Shown here in pieces: positions 62,116-64,000 of a stretch of 64,000 nucleotides of DNA. A program made the translations under genes and the position numbers. The DNA comes from JAHHTP01 sp964587555 (GTDB taxonomy: Bacteria > Bacillota > Clostridia > Oscillospirales > Ruminococcaceae): positions 1 to 64,000 of the forward strand of contig CAZPLR010000006.1 of the NCBI GenBank assembly GCA_964587555.1, written 5' to 3'. Position 1 is the stretch's first letter. Each line of letters starts with the position of its first letter. The notes under the pieces are model-generated. The model was not told the DNA's origin. It made no database searches and saw nothing but the letters and a program-made list of their open reading frames with translations.

Positions 62116-63159
62116 ATGAGTGAACGTTATGTAGAGGAGGTCTGCCGCAGGCTTTGCGCTGCGACCGGCGTTTCCGGATATGAGTATATGAGCGGTTCTG
62201 CCGCAGCGGAGAGAGAGCTGCGCGCTTATACCGACGATATTGAAATCGATTTTATGGGCAATGTGATTGCCTATTTGAATCGCGAGCGAACCGATCTGCC
62301 GCTGCTGCTGCTCGACGCGCACATCGATGAAATCGGCATGATCGTCACCTACATTGAGGATGACGGCTTTGTGCGCGTTTCCAACTGCGGCGGCATCGAC
62401 CGCAGGCTGCTTGCGGCGCAGGAAGTCACAATCTATGGCAAAAAACCGATCTTTGGCGTGTTTGGTTCAAAACCGCCGCATCTTGTTTCCGGCGATGACG
62501 CCAATAAAATACCGGAGATTTCCGAGATGTATATCGACGTTGGCATGAGCAAGGCGGAAGCAGAAAAATGGATCACGCCGGGCGACCGGGTTATCACCAA
62601 CTCTGCGTTTCGCCCGATGCTAAATGACCGGATCGCGGTGAAGTCGTTGGATGACCGCTGCGGCATCGCCTGTATTTTAGAGGCGCTCAGACTGCTGAAG
62701 GAGGAGAATGCCGCTTTGCCGTGCCGACTTGCGGTACTGTGCAGCGCGCAGGAGGAAACCAACTTTGGCGGCGCGTATTCGGCTGCTTACCGCATCAATC
62801 CGGATATCGCAATCGCGGTGGATGTGAGCTTTGCGCTAACCTCTGATGCGCCGCGGGAATCCTGTGGGCTGATGGGCAAGGGCGCAATGATCGGCATCGG
62901 CCCGTCGCTCAATAAATCCCTTTCAGACAAGCTTTTGCAGATTGCAAAGGAAAAGGAGATTCCGTTCCAGTATGAGGTTTTAGGCGGGAACACCAGCACC
63001 AACGCGGACGTGTTTACGAATATGCGCGGCGGCGTTGTAACCGGCGTGATATCGATCCCGCTGCGATATATGCACACCCCGATTGAAACGATTCAGCTTT
63101 CCGATCTTGAGGCGGTGGGAAGGCTTTTGTGTGAATATATCAAGCAGGCGGCTTTATAA
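62116..63159 (+). CDS. M42-family metallo-aminopeptidase
   Basis: 347 residues, co-catalytic two-metal peptidase related to FrvX/PepA-type glutamyl aminopeptidases. Metal ligands seen in LLDAHIDEIGM (His, Asp), SLDDRCG (Asp), QEETNFGGAYSAA (Glu general base and ligand) and the C-terminal RYMHTPIETI (His). Follows murD by 14 bases; the second M42 gene follows by 30. It may trim peptides, possibly from wall turnover, but that link rests only on context. Confidence 0.9.
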   Translation: MSERYVEEVCRRLCAATGVSGYEYMSGSAAAERELRAYTDDIEIDFMGNVIAYLNRERTDLPLLLLDAHIDEIGMIVTYIEDDGFVRVSNCGGIDRRLLAAQEVTIYGKKPIFGVFGSKPPHLVSGDDANKIPEISEMYIDVGMSKAEAEKWITPGDRVITNSAFRPMLNDRIAVKSLDDRCGIACILEALRLLKEENAALPCRLAVLCSAQEETNFGGAYSAAYRINPDIAIAVDVSFALTSDAPRESCGLMGKGAMIGIGPSLNKSLSDKLLQIAKEKEIPFQYEVLGGNTSTNADVFTNMRGGVVTGVISIPLRYMHTPIETIQLSDLEAVGRLLCEYIKQAAL

Positions 63160-63189
63160 GCGCAAGACGGGAAAGGAAGGCTAAAAAGG

Positions 63190-64000
63190 ATGTTATTTGA
63201 TACTTTGAAAACGCTCTGTATGCTAAACGGTACCTCCGGACGCGAGGACGCCGTCAGAGAGGAAATTTTAAAGATGGTTTCGGGGCACTGCGACAGCGTG
63301 ACAGTCGACCCGATGGGCAATATTCTCGCGTTCAAAAAGGGATTAAAGCCGCGTGCGAAAAAACTGATGCTTGACGCGCACATGGACGAGGTCGGCTTTA
63401 TGATTACCGGTTATACCGACGACGGGCTGCTGCGGTTTGAAACGGTCGGCGGCATTCAGCCGACTGTCATTTTAGGGCGCTCGGTTGCAGTCGGCGAAAA
63501 GGGTTATGTCGGCGTGATCGGCACAAAGCCAATCCATTTGCAGTCAAAGGAGGAGCGCGGCACAGTCGTCCCGGCAAAGCAGCTTTATTTTGACATCGGC
63601 GCAAAGGATGTAGAGGACGTAAAGCAGTATGTCACACCGGGCGATACGGCGTATTTTGTCAGCGACTATGTGGAATTTGGCGACGATATGATTAAGGCGA
63701 AGGCGATCGATGACCGCATCGGCTGCGCGGTAATGGTGGAGCTGATGCAGGAGGAACTGCCTTACGATACCTATTTCTCCTTCACAGTACAGGAGGAGAT
63801 TGGCTGCCGCGGCGCAGCGGCAGCAGCTTATACGGTCAATCCGGATATTGCTGTCTGCATTGAGGGCACGACTGCCGGGGACGTCGCAGGGGTTGCCGGA
63901 GATAAAAGGGTCTGTATGGTCGGTAAGGGCGCTGTTGTTTCGTTTATGGATCGCGGCACCATCTATGACAAGGGGCTTTACGAGCAGACTAGGGCAATTG
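63190..64000 (+). CDS. M42-family metallo-aminopeptidase, 3' part cut by the window
   Basis: Partial: 270 codons visible. Starts MLFDTLKTLCMLNGTSGRED; MLDAHMDEVGFMITG, KAIDDRIGC and VQEEIGCRGAAAAAY carry the metal and catalytic residues, as in the upstream gene, but the two paralogues are clearly diverged, so this is an old tandem pair. ATG 63190 follows GGAAAGGAAGG. Same operon as murD. Confidence 0.9.
   Translation, partial: MLFDTLKTLCMLNGTSGREDAVREEILKMVSGHCDSVTVDPMGNILAFKKGLKPRAKKLMLDAHMDEVGFMITGYTDDGLLRFETVGGIQPTVILGRSVAVGEKGYVGVIGTKPIHLQSKEERGTVVPAKQLYFDIGAKDVEDVKQYVTPGDTAYFVSDYVEFGDDMIKAKAIDDRIGCAVMVELMQEELPYDTYFSFTVQEEIGCRGAAAAAYTVNPDIAVCIEGTTAGDVAGVAGDKRVCMVGKGAVVSFMDRGTIYDKGLYEQTRAI

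Noticed and set aside
1..64000. CRISPR arrays, transposases, phage genes, tRNA or rRNA
   Set aside because: None could be recognised in the sequence; gene order and composition are uniform throughout.

Overview
The window looks like a draft chromosome scaffold from a spore-forming Clostridia (Bacillota), probably a gut Oscillospirales-type anaerobe. The evidence is the spoVAC-D-E germination operon, a PdaB-like sporulation deacetylase, a group-B-like [FeFe] hydrogenase, zinc-type S14, a T-box before thrS, strong AGGAGG ribosome sites, many TTGACA-N17-TATAAT promoters and a type A RNase P RNA. G+C is roughly one half. Two 100-N scaffold gaps (7138-7237 and 16157-16256) have flanks that repeat each other, so both probably close with little or no lost sequence. 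No transposase, prophage, CRISPR array, rRNA or tRNA was seen.

Layout. 1-97: start of purA (minus). 339-2214: spoVAC-D-E. 2312-2472: possible small RNA unit. 2538-5012: large tail-anchored protein with a possible GAP1-N-like domain, divergent from pgi and a small P-loop protein (5311-7074). 7306-7971: lipoprotein. 8283-12885 (minus): CDP-glycerol (teichoic-acid-like) operon of two glycerophosphotransferases, tagD, tagG and tagH. 13161-15665: secG and rnr. 15762-16032: a stand-alone structured RNA with 6S architecture. 16118-18169: DUF1292 protein, rpmE, ychF. 18475-22176: two-component system plus HtrA protease, a likely envelope-stress module. 22316-25802: PHP phosphoesterase, DUF2207 protein, degenerate CPBP protein. 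25931-28954 (minus): MazF without an adjacent antitoxin, rnpB, T-box/thrS. 28981-34155: type II fatty acid synthesis (fabD divergent from fabH-fabG-fabF-fabZ, then acpP with its own promoter). 34283-50119: one long S10-spc-alpha ribosomal cluster with secY, adk, map, infA and rpoA, preceded by a long structured leader. 50245-52664: PdaB-like deacetylase and the hydrogenase. 52711-55035: a methyltransferase fragment and a secreted M6 protease. 55242-60432 (minus): small conserved protein, SDR, PduL, GH38 alpha-mannosidase. 60698-64000: murD and two tandem M42 aminopeptidases, the second cut by the window end.

Most of the window is housekeeping. The points most worth following are the GAP1-like membrane protein, the 6S-like RNA, the candidate sRNA at 2347-2472, the intrinsic attenuator between response regulator and kinase with an inverted repeat at the htrA promoter, MazF without a visible partner, the S10 leader, the hydrogenase with altered H-cluster motifs, and two relics: an orphan T-box core and a truncated methyltransferase start.
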